DNA of 64,000 nt, from assembly GCA_020633205.1 (NCBI GenBank), contig JACKEB010000013.1:620001-684000 (forward strand), written 5' to 3'. This document shows positions 35,506 through 44,900 of the stretch, one piece after another (within the stretch, counting starts at the first letter, position 1; the number at the start of each line of letters is the position of its first letter). The notes below the pieces were generated by a model, which did no database searches, was not told where the DNA came from, and worked only from the letters and a program-made list of their open reading frames with translations. The position numbers were made by a program, and so were the translations under genes. This DNA is from Polyangiaceae bacterium (GTDB lineage: Bacteria; Myxococcota_A; Polyangia; Polyangiales; Polyangiaceae).

Positions 35506-37227
35506 TTGAATCAGTTACGCGCGCTCCGCTTGATCGCGCTGTTTGGCACCGCCCTGTTGGGCTTTGGATGTGAACAGCGAGAGGGCGCTCGTCACTCCGC
35601 AGGCGGAGAAGCCGCGGCTCCAAGCGCTGGCGCGGTACCAACCCAGCAAGCACAGGTCGCGCGGTCCCAAGGCGCCTCAAGCGAAACGATGGCCAAAGAC
35701 CGTGCGGAAACGGGAAAGCCCGATGCAGTCTCCGCGGCGGCCTGTCAGCAGCGCATTCAAGCGCTCTCAGGCAAGCTCCAGCCAGCGCCGAATTCCGCCT
35801 TTGCGCGCAATCGGGCGCAGCTCTTGATGCGTACGAGTGGCGCGCCGAGCGCGTTCTACAGGGAGCCGAGAGCCGACGAATCGCGCTGGAAAGGCATCGC
35901 CAAGGTCGAGGTGATCCGCGCCTATCGCAAGCACCTCGAGACGGCGCGCTGGTCTGAACCGGCGCTGAAAGGCTTACTCTCACGCCTAGAGGGAGCGCGC
36001 CCGCTGCTCAGGGCGGTGCTGCTCACTGAGGGCTACCTGTACAGCTCGAATCCGGAGCTCGCGCGGGCACTGGAGCGAAATCTGACGTTGGAGATGCTGT
36101 TCGACGCGCCGCAGTTGGCGCTGGAGCGCGGAGGCGAACGCTTCGAGCTCGCGCGCAACCCCGCAGGTCATTACGAGCACCAAGGCGGCGCCTTCAAGGG
36201 GCAAGATGCCAAGCTCTTGTTTCTCGATCGTTTTCCCACGGAAGCGACAGGCGCAGCAAGTCACTTCGATCTGTCGAGCGCCCAGCAGAAGCTCGGCTTC
36301 GAAGCGGCTCGCATCCTTGAGACGACACCGGGGCACGTCGTGGCGGAGCTCGGGTACCGCAACGCGAGCGGTGAGCTAGCCTGGGAAAAGAGCCTGCTCG
36401 AAAGCGAAGGGCCGGCTTTGGACTTCGTGTGCGGCACCTCCGAGCAGAGCGAGACCACTGCTGCTCGTGAGCTGGCGCTGCGCCGAGTTGCCGTGTGGAA
36501 TAGAGTTGAGCGGGTGATCCTGCGGCAAATCGCGGAGGAGTTGCCCTTCGACGAGCCAGACAACGAGTGGGGCCAACAAGACGGCTACCTGCGCCAGCGC
36601 TGGAGCGATGCGTATCTCTCCGGGGAAGAGCGCTACGACTTGAACTTCCACTACTACCCAGTGTTCACCGCGAGCGGGGCACCTCGCGCGCCGCAGGTGT
36701 GCATCGACTTCATCACTGAGACGCTGGAGCGCGCGTCGGGCACGCACTACCGGGGGCGGGGCGAGAAGCCCGGTCGCGTGGTAGGCAACTTGGACTTCGA
36801 TCCGTTACTCGGCCAGCAACGGCGCAGCGTGCTGCCCTTCGTGGAGTACGCAAAGGGTACGCCGGGCCTGGAGGTCAAAGACTTCAGCGGCGGCCAGCGC
36901 GTGCCCTATCAGTTCCGCAGCAGCTTCTTCAAGCTACTGGAGCAGCGGGCAGAGCTTCGCCAAGGTGATATCGTGGTGATCCGCGGCTACGCGCCGTGGG
37001 ATATGAACCACACGGAGCACAGCCACTCCTTCTTTATCTACCGCACGGATCCAATCACGGGAGTGCCCATCCGCCTGGTAGGCAACGCGGGGCACCCAGA
37101 GCTACGCGGTTGGGACCGCGAGATGGGGCGCGCGCCTCGGCGCAGCATTCGCCACCGCATCCGCCCGAGCCTCGAGTGGCTCGAGCGAATCACCCAGCCC
37201 GCTGCCAGGACGGCGCAGTCTGGGTGA
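35506..37227 (+). CDS. Lipoprotein with C-terminal papain-like (NlpC/P60-like) candidate domain
   Basis: A 573-residue lipoprotein: leader ending TALLGFGCEQ, then a Ser/Ala-rich spacer. The middle (~130-390) is helical. The last ~200 residues place APQVCIDFITETLERASG (Cys), HTEHSHSFFIYRTDP (His) and LVGNAGHPELRGW (Asn) in the order of the Cys-His-Asn triad of papain-like peptidases; this ordering is an observation, the family was not recognised. TTG start at 35506 with AGAAAGAC before it. If active it would be a periplasmic cysteine amidase or peptidase. Confidence 0.6.
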   Translation: MNQLRALRLIALFGTALLGFGCEQREGARHSAGGEAAAPSAGAVPTQQAQVARSQGASSETMAKDRAETGKPDAVSAAACQQRIQALSGKLQPAPNSAFARNRAQLLMRTSGAPSAFYREPRADESRWKGIAKVEVIRAYRKHLETARWSEPALKGLLSRLEGARPLLRAVLLTEGYLYSSNPELARALERNLTLEMLFDAPQLALERGGERFELARNPAGHYEHQGGAFKGQDAKLLFLDRFPTEATGAASHFDLSSAQQKLGFEAARILETTPGHVVAELGYRNASGELAWEKSLLESEGPALDFVCGTSEQSETTAARELALRRVAVWNRVERVILRQIAEELPFDEPDNEWGQQDGYLRQRWSDAYLSGEERYDLNFHYYPVFTASGAPRAPQVCIDFITETLERASGTHYRGRGEKPGRVVGNLDFDPLLGQQRRSVLPFVEYAKGTPGLEVKDFSGGQRVPYQFRSSFFKLLEQRAELRQGDIVVIRGYAPWDMNHTEHSHSFFIYRTDPITGVPIRLVGNAGHPELRGWDREMGRAPRRSIRHRIRPSLEWLERITQPAARTAQSG

Positions 37228-37252
37228 TACTTCCGCGAGGATTAGTAGGCGT

Positions 37253-37969
37253 TCAGGGGCACTGATCGGTGGACGGGCATCCGCTGCCGTCAGGGAACGG
37301 ACAACAGATCCACACGCAATCCTTGGATCCGCCACCGCTCACCGTGACCACTGCGGCGCTCTCCTGGGTTGCGCCGCTTCCGCTCAGGGTGCCTTGCTCT
37401 CCTGAGCCGCTGTCGCCATCGGTGTTGTGCCACGGAGCGCTGCCCAGGATGAAGCCGCTCAGCGCCGTCGCGCTCAAGTTCACGGCACCCTCGCTGACGC
37501 ACACCGTTTGCTCAGCCGCGCCCGACGCCGCGCCGCCATCGACCGAGACGGAGCACCAGCTCAGTACGTTCTTCACGGTCAGCTCAACGCCGGCGCACGC
37601 TGTTCCACCCGTGCCGCCGGTGCCTCCAGTGGTTGCACCTGCGGTGCCGCCAGTCGCTGCACCAGCCGAGCCGCCGGTGGCAGCGCCTGCTGAGCCTCCA
37701 GTGGTCGCGCCCGCCGAACCGCCTGTGCCGGCGGAACCACCCGTGGTTGCCCCCGCAGAGCCGCCGCTAGCGGAACTGCCGCCGTTGCCCCCAGAGCCGC
37801 CGCTAGCGGAGCTGCCGCCGTTGCCCGAGGAGCCGCCGTTGCCCGAAGAGCCGCCGTTCGTCGTGCCGGCGCTGCCCCCGTTACCGCCGCTCGAACCCTC
37901 GTCGTCGCTACAGCCGCCAAGCAGAAGCAGGGCAACCGAGACGCACCCAACCCAGTGAAGTCTTTGCAT
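37253..37969 (-). CDS. Gly/Ser/Thr-rich linker lipoprotein
   Basis: A 238-residue lipoprotein: leader VALLLLGGCSDD, then ~95 residues of Gly/Ser/Ala/Thr repeats (GGS, GGSAGATTGG), then a compact Cys-containing domain (CAGVELTVKNVLSWCSVSVDGG ... ending VWICCPFPDGSGCPSTDQCP). Such linkers tether small domains to the outer-membrane surface in Polyangiales. The domain is not recognised. A proline-rich open frame on the opposite strand is only its mirror. Confidence 0.7.
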   Translation of the reverse strand: MQRLHWVGCVSVALLLLGGCSDDEGSSGGNGGSAGTTNGGSSGNGGSSGNGGSSASGGSGGNGGSSASGGSAGATTGGSAGTGGSAGATTGGSAGAATGGSAGAATGGTAGATTGGTGGTGGTACAGVELTVKNVLSWCSVSVDGGAASGAAEQTVCVSEGAVNLSATALSGFILGSAPWHNTDGDSGSGEQGTLSGSGATQESAAVVTVSGGGSKDCVWICCPFPDGSGCPSTDQCP

Positions 37970-38103
37970 GCGTGGATGGTCGCGCTTGAGAGCGCGACCG
38001 TCTACGTTTCTTCATGGGTATTAACCCGGTTTAACCGCGGGCAAACGCGCCACGCCCAGTACCTGGCGCGACGCGTGTTGACTCGAGAGGCATGTCTTCG
38101 GGC

Positions 38104-39249
38104 TCAGGGTTCGCGGGGAGCCTTGAGATCCACGTCTTTCGCGTTCGGACCGAGTAGCGTGCCGCACATCGTCTTGCAGAGGTTGTCCGACGCCTTGCAG
38201 GAGCACTTGCCCTCGGCCTTGAGCTTGAGCTTCTCTTGCATTTCCTCCGTGGTGAATCGCGCCAAGCGCTCCACCCGGTCGAACTTCCACTTGTCGCGGA
38301 TCTGGTGGGGCGTGAGCGGCTCGTTCGCCGCGCCGTCCGGGGCCGCGCAGCAGCGGAAGCCGAGGTAGTAGTAATAGAAGCCCTCGTCGTGGGTGTAGAT
38401 CTTCGGCCGGCACTGGTTGCGCACGCCTTTGTACCAAGGCCCCCCAGTGTTCACGCTGGCGAACTTGTCCTCGAAGCCGCCGTGGGTGTGCTCGTTGGCC
38501 ACCACCTCATCGTTGTTTGCCGGTAGGTCGGCGACGCCGTAGTCGCTGACGCACTCCGGCTGTGAGCCGGAGGGCACGCCCTTCCACAGCCGCGCGAGCT
38601 CCTTCGGGTCGCGCCTGGCGACCTTGCTCATGTCTGGGCCGTCCCACTTGTGGTCGCCGTTGCACTTCGTGGCGTCCCGCTTATAGCCGTACGGAAACGG
38701 CTTCATCTCGGGGCCTTCGCAGGCCATGGTCCACTCGCTCTCGGTGCACATGCGCTTGCCCATCGCTGCGCATTTGACCTGAGCCTGGTAGAAGTTGTTC
38801 ATCACCTCAGGGCGTTCGCCCTTGACGTTGGGCCAGGAGTACATGTCGATGCAGAAGCGCTTCTTGATCTTGCTTCCGACGCAGGTGCTCTTGGGCTCGA
38901 ACTCCTCGCACACCTTCTTCTTGTTCGACTTGTCGAACCAGCTCTTCAAGCACTTTTGCTCGACGTCGGTGCAGTAGTCACCCTCGACTAGCACCATCCC
39001 GTCAGCGCAGGCGCTGGGGCCTTGAGCCGCGCTCGCGTCGCTGCCCGCGTCCTCCACGGGGTGCAAGGTCGAGGCGTCGAACGCGCCGTTGTCCGTTTCC
39101 GCGCCGGCATCCCCTTCGGCGGGCGCCGTGTCGGTCGGGGCCGCGCTGGACGTCGTCGGGGGCGTCACTGGCTCCGGCGCCGCGCCGCTGCACGCCACGC
39201 CGGTGGCCAACGGCAGCACTACCATCAAGCCTGCTATCACTCGTCGCAT
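38104..39249 (-). CDS. Lipoprotein with sulfatase-modifying-factor (FGE-like) fold
   Basis: A 381-residue lipoprotein (leader ending ATGVACSGA), an acidic/Ala linker to ~80, then an FGE-sulfatase-like domain: FCIDMYSWPNVKG, AQVKCAAMGKRMCTESEWTMACEGPE, FPYGY, and the terminal YYLGFRCCA. In active FGEs a pair of cysteines in the region before LGFRC forms the copper/redox site; here the stretch is NQCRPKIYTHDEG with only one Cys, so oxidase activity is doubtful and a binding role is more likely. A C-terminal ~70-residue extension rich in Lys and Cys (KCSCKASDNLCKTMCG) is unusual. Confidence 0.78.
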   Translation of the reverse strand: MRRVIAGLMVVLPLATGVACSGAAPEPVTPPTTSSAAPTDTAPAEGDAGAETDNGAFDASTLHPVEDAGSDASAAQGPSACADGMVLVEGDYCTDVEQKCLKSWFDKSNKKKVCEEFEPKSTCVGSKIKKRFCIDMYSWPNVKGERPEVMNNFYQAQVKCAAMGKRMCTESEWTMACEGPEMKPFPYGYKRDATKCNGDHKWDGPDMSKVARRDPKELARLWKGVPSGSQPECVSDYGVADLPANNDEVVANEHTHGGFEDKFASVNTGGPWYKGVRNQCRPKIYTHDEGFYYYYLGFRCCAAPDGAANEPLTPHQIRDKWKFDRVERLARFTTEEMQEKLKLKAEGKCSCKASDNLCKTMCGTLLGPNAKDVDLKAPREP

Positions 39250-39346
39250 GGCGCGGGCGTAGACGAACTCTCGGCGCTTGCCAAGGGGAGCGCATGGCGG
39301 CGGAGCGTTGACGCAGTCGAGTGAGACGCGCTGACAGCGGGAAAAC

Positions 39347-39700
39347 TCAGCTTCGCGGCGGCTCGAGGCCTGCCTCACGCCGATAGCTGTGGCACTGCTT
39401 GCTGCCCTTTTCGAAGGTGCGACAGGTCGTGCCGCGCTCTGCGTAAATCGAGCAGGCGTGGGGGCTCTCCACAGTTCCCAGGTACACACACGCGCCGTCC
39501 GCTCTGGACGGAAACGCTTGCTGGCTGAAGTGACCTTCGACCAGGCTGTCGATCAAATCCTGCCGGCCTGTGTTGCGCCAGCGCACCAGGTCTTCAGGCG
39601 GCACCAGGATGTGCCCGGGACCCGCCATGCGGCAGCAGGCCGAGCACGCCAGGCAGTCGAGCTCTTCAGCGCCGAGCGCTTGAGAGTCAGACTCCCTCAC
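39347..39700 (-). CDS. YkgJ-family cysteine-cluster protein
   Basis: A 117-residue cytosolic protein with the YkgJ/DUF-type cysteine cluster: CLACSACCR near residue 16, then CVYLG, HACSIYAERGTTCRTFEKGSKQC. Eight or so cysteines probably bind zinc or an iron-sulfur centre. The GTG start overlaps the stop of the upstream phosphodiester-glycosidase-like gene by 4 bases (GTGA), so they are coupled. Precise role is unknown for the family. Confidence 0.8.
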   Translation of the reverse strand: MRESDSQALGAEELDCLACSACCRMAGPGHILVPPEDLVRWRNTGRQDLIDSLVEGHFSQQAFPSRADGACVYLGTVESPHACSIYAERGTTCRTFEKGSKQCHSYRREAGLEPPRS

Positions 39701-40791
39701 TTGCGTCCTCGCAGCACGTAGAAGAAGTCTCGGGGTTCTGCCTTGCTGACGTAGCCGGTCTTGCGGTGCTTCATCTTGGGAAGCAGCGTTTCCGTGACCT
39801 GCATCTGGCCGTCCTTATCGCCGAACCAAAAGAAGCGGGTATACGACCAGTTGATGTCGAGCTGGGTAGCGTTCGGGACCCCAAGCACTTGCATGGCCTT
39901 CGCCATCAGCTCCGGCGTCTGCTCTTCGCCGACCGCGTAGTACAACGTCCCGCCGCCTGCGCTCACGCCGACCGCAGAGCGCCGGATCTCCATCTTGCCT
40001 TCGGCGCTCATGCCGTACTTGCGTTGCTTCCCGCTCGTGACGTTGGGGTTCACCTGGGACTCTTCCAGCAAACACCACGGTCCCTGGCGCCACGCGCGAA
40101 ACCGCGCTTTTTCCGTGGAGATTTTGCTCCAGGTGCCGACGCGCACGTGACCGTCGTCGAGCAACGCCACAGTGCATAGCTCGTCCCGTGGAGGGAGCAG
40201 GTCGATCTCACCGAGGCCCATGCCGTGGCCTCCGTGTTTCGTCATGAAGCCGCCGTTGAAAATCGCAGCCAGGCGGGGCTGAACGGCTGCAGGCACGAGA
40301 CCCGTGCGTTCGCTCTCCGGTAGCGCTTTCGTCTCAGGCTCCCGGGTCCCTGCGACCAAGTTTATTTCCGTACGGCTCAAGTCGATGGCGACTACGTTGA
40401 CGAACGCAAAGCGCTTGAACAAGTGAGGTCGCAGGCTGGTGCGGAACATGATGGGCTTGCCATCCACTTCGCCACCCTCTGCCACCGCCTCCCACTTGCC
40501 GTCTCCCGGCTGCGCGCTGCGCTCGAAAGGTGGTGTGAAGTCTGCAGGTGGAAACGTCGCGCCCGCGAACGGATCAGCCGCCGCCGCTGGTTTTGCGCCC
40601 GCATCCGCTTCCCCAGTTTTCGGGGGTGAGGTGCTCTGCTTCTCTTCGGCGTTCGCTGAAGTCGCGCTGTTCACGGGTGCGCCGTTGACGGACGGCGACG
40701 TTGTGGGAACGGCACCGCTCGGTTCCGCAGTGTTTGCGCCGGCGCAAGCTGCGCACAGCGCGAGCGACGTGATGCTGAGAGCCCGCTTCAT
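39697..40791 (-). CDS. Phosphodiester glycosidase (NAGPA-like) family lipoprotein
   Basis: A 364-residue lipoprotein (leader LALCAACAGAN; Ser/Thr/Pro spacer to ~80). The domain has the NAGPA/DUF2233 pattern: FVNVVAIDLSRTEINLVAG, LAAIFNGGFMTKHGGHGMGL, RRSAVGVSAGGGTLYYAVG and GVPNATQLDINWSYTRFFWF. The enzyme family removes N-acetylglucosamine from phosphodiesters; bacterial members act on wall or exopolysaccharide phosphodiesters. ATG 40791 is chosen as the start of the leader. Substrate unknown. Confidence 0.78.
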   Translation of the reverse strand: MKRALSITSLALCAACAGANTAEPSGAVPTTSPSVNGAPVNSATSANAEEKQSTSPPKTGEADAGAKPAAAADPFAGATFPPADFTPPFERSAQPGDGKWEAVAEGGEVDGKPIMFRTSLRPHLFKRFAFVNVVAIDLSRTEINLVAGTREPETKALPESERTGLVPAAVQPRLAAIFNGGFMTKHGGHGMGLGEIDLLPPRDELCTVALLDDGHVRVGTWSKISTEKARFRAWRQGPWCLLEESQVNPNVTSGKQRKYGMSAEGKMEIRRSAVGVSAGGGTLYYAVGEEQTPELMAKAMQVLGVPNATQLDINWSYTRFFWFGDKDGQMQVTETLLPKMKHRKTGYVSKAEPRDFFYVLRGRK

Positions 40792-40875
40792 GGGACGCGG
40801 AGCATACTCAAGGAATTGCGAAGTCAAAGGCGACGCCCCGTGCTAATTCTTGAATTCGTGGGAGGAGCGGCGTTG

Positions 40876-42198
40876 GTGCAGCGATTGGGGCGCGCGGCGA
40901 GCCAGAACGCCGCCCTCGCCAGCGCTCCGCCGGGCCCGCTGGTGGTTCACGGCTACTCGGCGCCTGGGTTCATCCAGGTGCGCGACGCGCTGTGGCGCCA
41001 GCTGAAGCGAACGGGCGGCGGCGCGGCGGTGAGCGTCTTTTATCAGGGCGAGTGTGTCGTCGACATCTGGGGCGGCGTGCGGGATGAAACCGGCAGGCCC
41101 TGGGAGCGAGACACCCTGAGCGTGTCGTTCTCGACCACCAAAGGCGTAGCCTCCACTGCTCTCCACCTGCTCGTGGATCGCGGCTTGGTGGACTACGACG
41201 CGCCGGTTGCGCGCTACTGGCCCGAGTTTGCTCAGGCTGGCAAGGCGGCTATTACCGTGCGGCAACTGATGAGTCATCAGGCTGGGCTCTACGGGTTGAG
41301 CGAGCTAGCGGAGCGCGCGGAAGATTTGCTGGATTGGGAGCTGATGGTCGCGAGGCTCGCCGCTGCGGCGCCGGCGCACCGCCCAGGGTCTCACAGCGCC
41401 TATCACGCGCTGACGTACGGCTTCCTGGTGGGTGAAATCGTGCACAGGGTTTCGGGGCGTCCGCTCTCGGAGTTTATTCGCACCGAGCTTGCGGAGCCTC
41501 TCGGGCTCGACGGCTTGTACATTGGCGCGCCCGAGGAGGCGCTGTCGCGCGCCGCGCGGCTCATGCGCTTGCCTGGAGGCGAACGCGCAGCGGTGAGTCA
41601 GCGCTTGCCTGCGGAGGTGCGCCGTCGCCAGCGCGCGGAGAAGGCCAAGCGCCGTGAGCGCGTTGCTTGGCTGCTGGAGCGTGGCCTGCGCGCCGCTGGC
41701 GTGCCTGCGGACCTGACTCAGGCGCGCCGCGCGTTCATTACCCCGGGGATCGGTCGCCTCGACTTCAGTGATCCTCAGGTGTTGCGCGCGAGCATTCCAG
41801 CGGCCAACGGGCTGTTCACAGCTCGGTCGCTGGCGAAGCTGTATGCAGCGCTCGCCGGGGGTGGTCAGCTGGGTGACGTACGCCTGCTCTCCGAAGCGAC
41901 TCTGCGCCGCGCCACCGAGGTGCAGACGTCAGGTTCGGATCGCGTCGTGCTCTTCCCGATGCGCTGGCGCCTTGGGTACCACTTCGTCGGCACCTCGCTC
42001 GGCGTGCCGAAGCACGCCTTTGGCCACTTCGGGTTCGGCGGTTCGGGCGCGTGGGCCGACCCAACGCGTAACCTGAGCTTCGCGATGGTGCTGAATAGCG
42101 GCGTCGGCACGCCGTTTGGCGATCTGCGCACCGTCTGGCTGAGCGGACAGGCGTTGCGCGGTGCCGATCGCGTGTATCGTGATCAGCGCCGCCGCTGA
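40876..42198 (+). CDS. EstB-like serine hydrolase of the beta-lactamase/DD-peptidase fold
   Basis: A 440-residue protein with class C-like motifs: SFSTTKG (Ser-x-x-Lys), AYHALTYGFLVGEIV (Tyr of the YxN-type site) and HFGFGGSGAW (HxG in place of KTG). This set is typical of EstB esterases and related carboxylesterases rather than of penicillinases. The GTG at 40876 follows GGAGGAG by 8 bases, so it is preferred to the earlier open-frame start. No signal peptide is clear. The next gene overlaps the stop by one base (TGATG). Confidence 0.82.
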   Translation: MQRLGRAASQNAALASAPPGPLVVHGYSAPGFIQVRDALWRQLKRTGGGAAVSVFYQGECVVDIWGGVRDETGRPWERDTLSVSFSTTKGVASTALHLLVDRGLVDYDAPVARYWPEFAQAGKAAITVRQLMSHQAGLYGLSELAERAEDLLDWELMVARLAAAAPAHRPGSHSAYHALTYGFLVGEIVHRVSGRPLSEFIRTELAEPLGLDGLYIGAPEEALSRAARLMRLPGGERAAVSQRLPAEVRRRQRAEKAKRRERVAWLLERGLRAAGVPADLTQARRAFITPGIGRLDFSDPQVLRASIPAANGLFTARSLAKLYAALAGGGQLGDVRLLSEATLRRATEVQTSGSDRVVLFPMRWRLGYHFVGTSLGVPKHAFGHFGFGGSGAWADPTRNLSFAMVLNSGVGTPFGDLRTVWLSGQALRGADRVYRDQRRR

Positions 42199-43409
42199 TG
42201 TCCTGGTCTTCGTTCGTTGCTCCTCCCCCCCAAACCCTGCGCCTGCCAGAGGTGCAAGGGGCTCACTTCTGCGCTGGCGAAGTCCCGAGGCCACGGGCGC
42301 GGCGTTTTTGGCTCTTCTTGGCTTGGCTGGCGGTGTTGCCGATCGGGTGTAGTGGTCGGCCCGCAGAGGGGCCGGCGGACTTCGCTTCTCGGGTCGAACT
42401 TCCGGAGCTAGATATTGCCGCGCGGCAAGATAGTAGCGACTGCGTGGTCGAGACCCATGGCTCTCACCGTCACTGGGGACGGCCACTCGGTTTGAGCATT
42501 GGCGCGGGGGAAGTGCCCTTTGCTGAAGTGTTCAGGGTACCCGCTCGCGTGCACGTGCGCGATGACGGCACGGCGACGTTGCTGGTCGACGACGGCGTGT
42601 TGGCCTTGCGGGGTTACACCTCACTGAGTCAGCTCGAGCTCTTCCCGAACGAGCCGATCTTCGATCGCGCGATCTATCTCGCGCCCTCTGCCGTGTTGTC
42701 ACCGCTCGGGCGGCGCGCGAACTTGCTCGAACTCGAGCATCGCATTCGAGGTCCGGTGCGGTTGCCTGGGGATCCGCCCCAGGAGCTCTCGCTCGTGTGC
42801 TCCCAGCTCAGCTTGAGTCAGGTGGAGTTCGACCCCAAGATTTCCGCAAAGCTATTGGGGCGGATCGGGTACGCCTACGCGCGGTCGGGGCAAACCCTGG
42901 ACCTGTGGGGGAGTCCGGACGCGGGGAGCGGGATGAAGCTGCAGGTCTTCCTTCCCCAGGGTGAGTGGATCGAGCTTGCGGTGCATGATCACTCTGGCCG
43001 TGGAGCCACCGAGCGCTGGCGTGTGAGCTACCAACAAGGGACAGAGCTGATCGTTGGCTGGGTCTTGCGAAGCGACCTCGAGACATCGCCTCAGATGCTC
43101 GGTGTCGTTTCGTACGCGGCGGGGGTGCGCTTTTTGGTGCCGGAGTACGCTGGCAAGCAGCACTGCAAGCGCCCGCTCACGTTGGGAGTGCTTCACGACG
43201 GCGTTGCGCGGGCCGTTGGCTCGCTGCGTGCCGGCGCTTACTGGGACTTCGCTGATGCTGAAGACGCGGAGCGTTTAAAGCGTGAACCAGCGTTGCGTCG
43301 AATGATCCCGATCCGGTTGCCTCATGCCGTCTGGCTCAAGCTCGAGCCTGAGCACCAGCTCATCGTCCCGTCGAGCGAACTTGGGAAGTGCGACGAGGCA
43401 ACGAAGTGA
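42198..43409 (+). CDS. Lipoprotein of unknown function
   Basis: A protein of ~400 residues with a delayed leader: RPRARRFWLFLAWLAVLPIGCSG (lipobox near residue 51) after an N-terminal stretch; a start further in is possible, but the ATG at 42198 is coupled to the preceding stop. The mature protein is a beta-rich sequence with short repeats of SLSQLELF/SLSQVEFD style and a fairly regular SH3-like tail (VVSYAAGVRFLVPEYAGKQHCKR). Two conserved Cys (SDCVVETHGSHRHWG; LVCSQ) are present. Not recognised. Its gene is coupled to the EstB-like gene. Confidence 0.6.
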   Translation: MSWSSFVAPPPQTLRLPEVQGAHFCAGEVPRPRARRFWLFLAWLAVLPIGCSGRPAEGPADFASRVELPELDIAARQDSSDCVVETHGSHRHWGRPLGLSIGAGEVPFAEVFRVPARVHVRDDGTATLLVDDGVLALRGYTSLSQLELFPNEPIFDRAIYLAPSAVLSPLGRRANLLELEHRIRGPVRLPGDPPQELSLVCSQLSLSQVEFDPKISAKLLGRIGYAYARSGQTLDLWGSPDAGSGMKLQVFLPQGEWIELAVHDHSGRGATERWRVSYQQGTELIVGWVLRSDLETSPQMLGVVSYAAGVRFLVPEYAGKQHCKRPLTLGVLHDGVARAVGSLRAGAYWDFADAEDAERLKREPALRRMIPIRLPHAVWLKLEPEHQLIVPSSELGKCDEATK

Positions 43410-43434
43410 AGCTTCACTGCCTCGCGAGCGCGCG

Positions 43435-44754
43435 CTATTGGATGCTGCAGTAGTCGGGGAACACCGAAGGTAGCGTGTCCGTGTAGGCCGGCGCCGAGCC
43501 GAGGCTGTGATCCGTGAGGAACTGCATCGCCCAGGGCAGATACGACGCCTCGATGTGGTGGCCCTGGTTGTGGTTGCACAGCACCACGAAGTGACCTTCG
43601 GTCTTCAGCTCGCTGACCATCTCATCGGCGAGCTTCTCGAAGTCCTGGGAGAAGGCCATGTCCGTCGGCCCACCGTAGCTCACCAACGTGGGTGGCTGAT
43701 TGCTCGTCTTGACGTAGGGCAGAGAGATACCGCCCGAGAAGGGCGCGGCTGCCGCGATGACGTCGGAGCGCGTCGCGATGAGCGTACCGGTCATCAGCCC
43801 ACCGTTGCTCATGCCGGTGACGTAGACGCGCTGGTCGTCGACGTTGAAGGACTCACCGATACACTTCAGCATGTCGTCGAAGAAGGCGACATCCACGTTT
43901 TGGGCCGCTGCAGTGGCGATGTTCCAGGTCGCCCCGTTGCCGGACTCGAGGCCCTGGGGGGCCGCGATGATTACGTCGTCCACATCCGCACGTGCCCGGA
44001 AGCCGACGGCGTCCAGCATGTCGGTGTTGGTGCCTCCGAAGCCGTGATACACGAACACCAACGGGTAGCTCTTGTTCGCGTCGTAGGTAGTGGGTAGCAC
44101 AATCTCGAAATCGCGAGGATCATTGCCGCTCGGAAATGCCGTGTTCTTGCCGTCGGTCACCGCGGGGCACTGGTCGATGCGCGGGATCTCCGCCGCGGTA
44201 CCGTCGCAGGAGGAAGGGGCCTCGCCATCCGCTGTGTACACCACGGCACCGAAGGTGCTGCCAGCTAGGTCCATGCCAAACGTGACGATCTTGCCGCTGA
44301 TGCTGCCGCAAAAGGTCGTTGAAGTCTGGACCTGCCCCTGCACGACCAGCTCCACGTCAACGTCGCTCTTCGTAGGCGTATAGGCGCCAGGCATCGTGAG
44401 CCCGCCGAAGTCGATGGTGAACGTGCCGTCCTCCGCAGGGACGATGTCGTCTGCCTGCGCTAAAACCTCGCTTACGCTGCCGTCGTTCGCGATAGCGTGC
44501 AGCTCCACGTGGCTACCCGTAATATCCACGCGGTAAGGGAGCACCAAGCCGGAGAGCGGCGCCAGGGACACGCCCATCAAGAATTGACCCTGGGGCAGAC
44601 CAGCTTCGGTCTGCTTTTGCTCGGTGGTGTCGTCGCTGGAACAGCCGGGCAGAGCGCCCGTCACGGGCAGCGCGAGCGCCAGACTCAGGCTTAGGGAGGC
44701 ACCGAAGCGCCGCGTTCGGAGTTTGGAATACTGAGAGAACTTGAAAAGCTTCAT
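43435..44754 (-). CDS. PHB-depolymerase/LpqC-type esterase lipoprotein
   Basis: A 439-residue lipoprotein: leader ending VTGALPGCSSD, then a beta-sandwich (~40-190) and an alpha/beta-hydrolase domain (~210-439) of the PHB depolymerase/feruloyl esterase kind. The oxyanion segment is VFVYHGFGGTN, the nucleophile elbow VTGMSNGGLM (Ser), and likely acid and base are in GGPTDMAF and NHNQGHHIEAS. It probably hydrolyses ester substrates outside the cell. ATG 44754 has GGGAG 8 bases upstream. Confidence 0.82.
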   Translation of the reverse strand: MKLFKFSQYSKLRTRRFGASLSLSLALALPVTGALPGCSSDDTTEQKQTEAGLPQGQFLMGVSLAPLSGLVLPYRVDITGSHVELHAIANDGSVSEVLAQADDIVPAEDGTFTIDFGGLTMPGAYTPTKSDVDVELVVQGQVQTSTTFCGSISGKIVTFGMDLAGSTFGAVVYTADGEAPSSCDGTAAEIPRIDQCPAVTDGKNTAFPSGNDPRDFEIVLPTTYDANKSYPLVFVYHGFGGTNTDMLDAVGFRARADVDDVIIAAPQGLESGNGATWNIATAAAQNVDVAFFDDMLKCIGESFNVDDQRVYVTGMSNGGLMTGTLIATRSDVIAAAAPFSGGISLPYVKTSNQPPTLVSYGGPTDMAFSQDFEKLADEMVSELKTEGHFVVLCNHNQGHHIEASYLPWAMQFLTDHSLGSAPAYTDTLPSVFPDYCSIQ

Positions 44755-44900
44755 GGGCAGGCTCCCGACTTTGCGTGGGGTACGCGCAAGATTCGCTGAT
44801 TCGTTGTGAGGCAGAAATGTCACAAACACCAGCCTGAACTCCGACTTCCTGCAAAGTGAGCGAATGGATACGGCCGCGTGAGCGGTTGTAACATCGTTCG

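Noticed and set aside
37269..37958. Pro/Ala-rich plus-strand open frame opposite the Gly-rich lipoprotein
   Set aside because: It is the mirror of the GGS/GGT repeat of the lipoprotein gene and has no independent signal.
40816..40875. N-terminal extension of the EstB-like gene
   Set aside because: A strong ribosome site at 40861 with correct spacing to GTG 40876 marks the true start.
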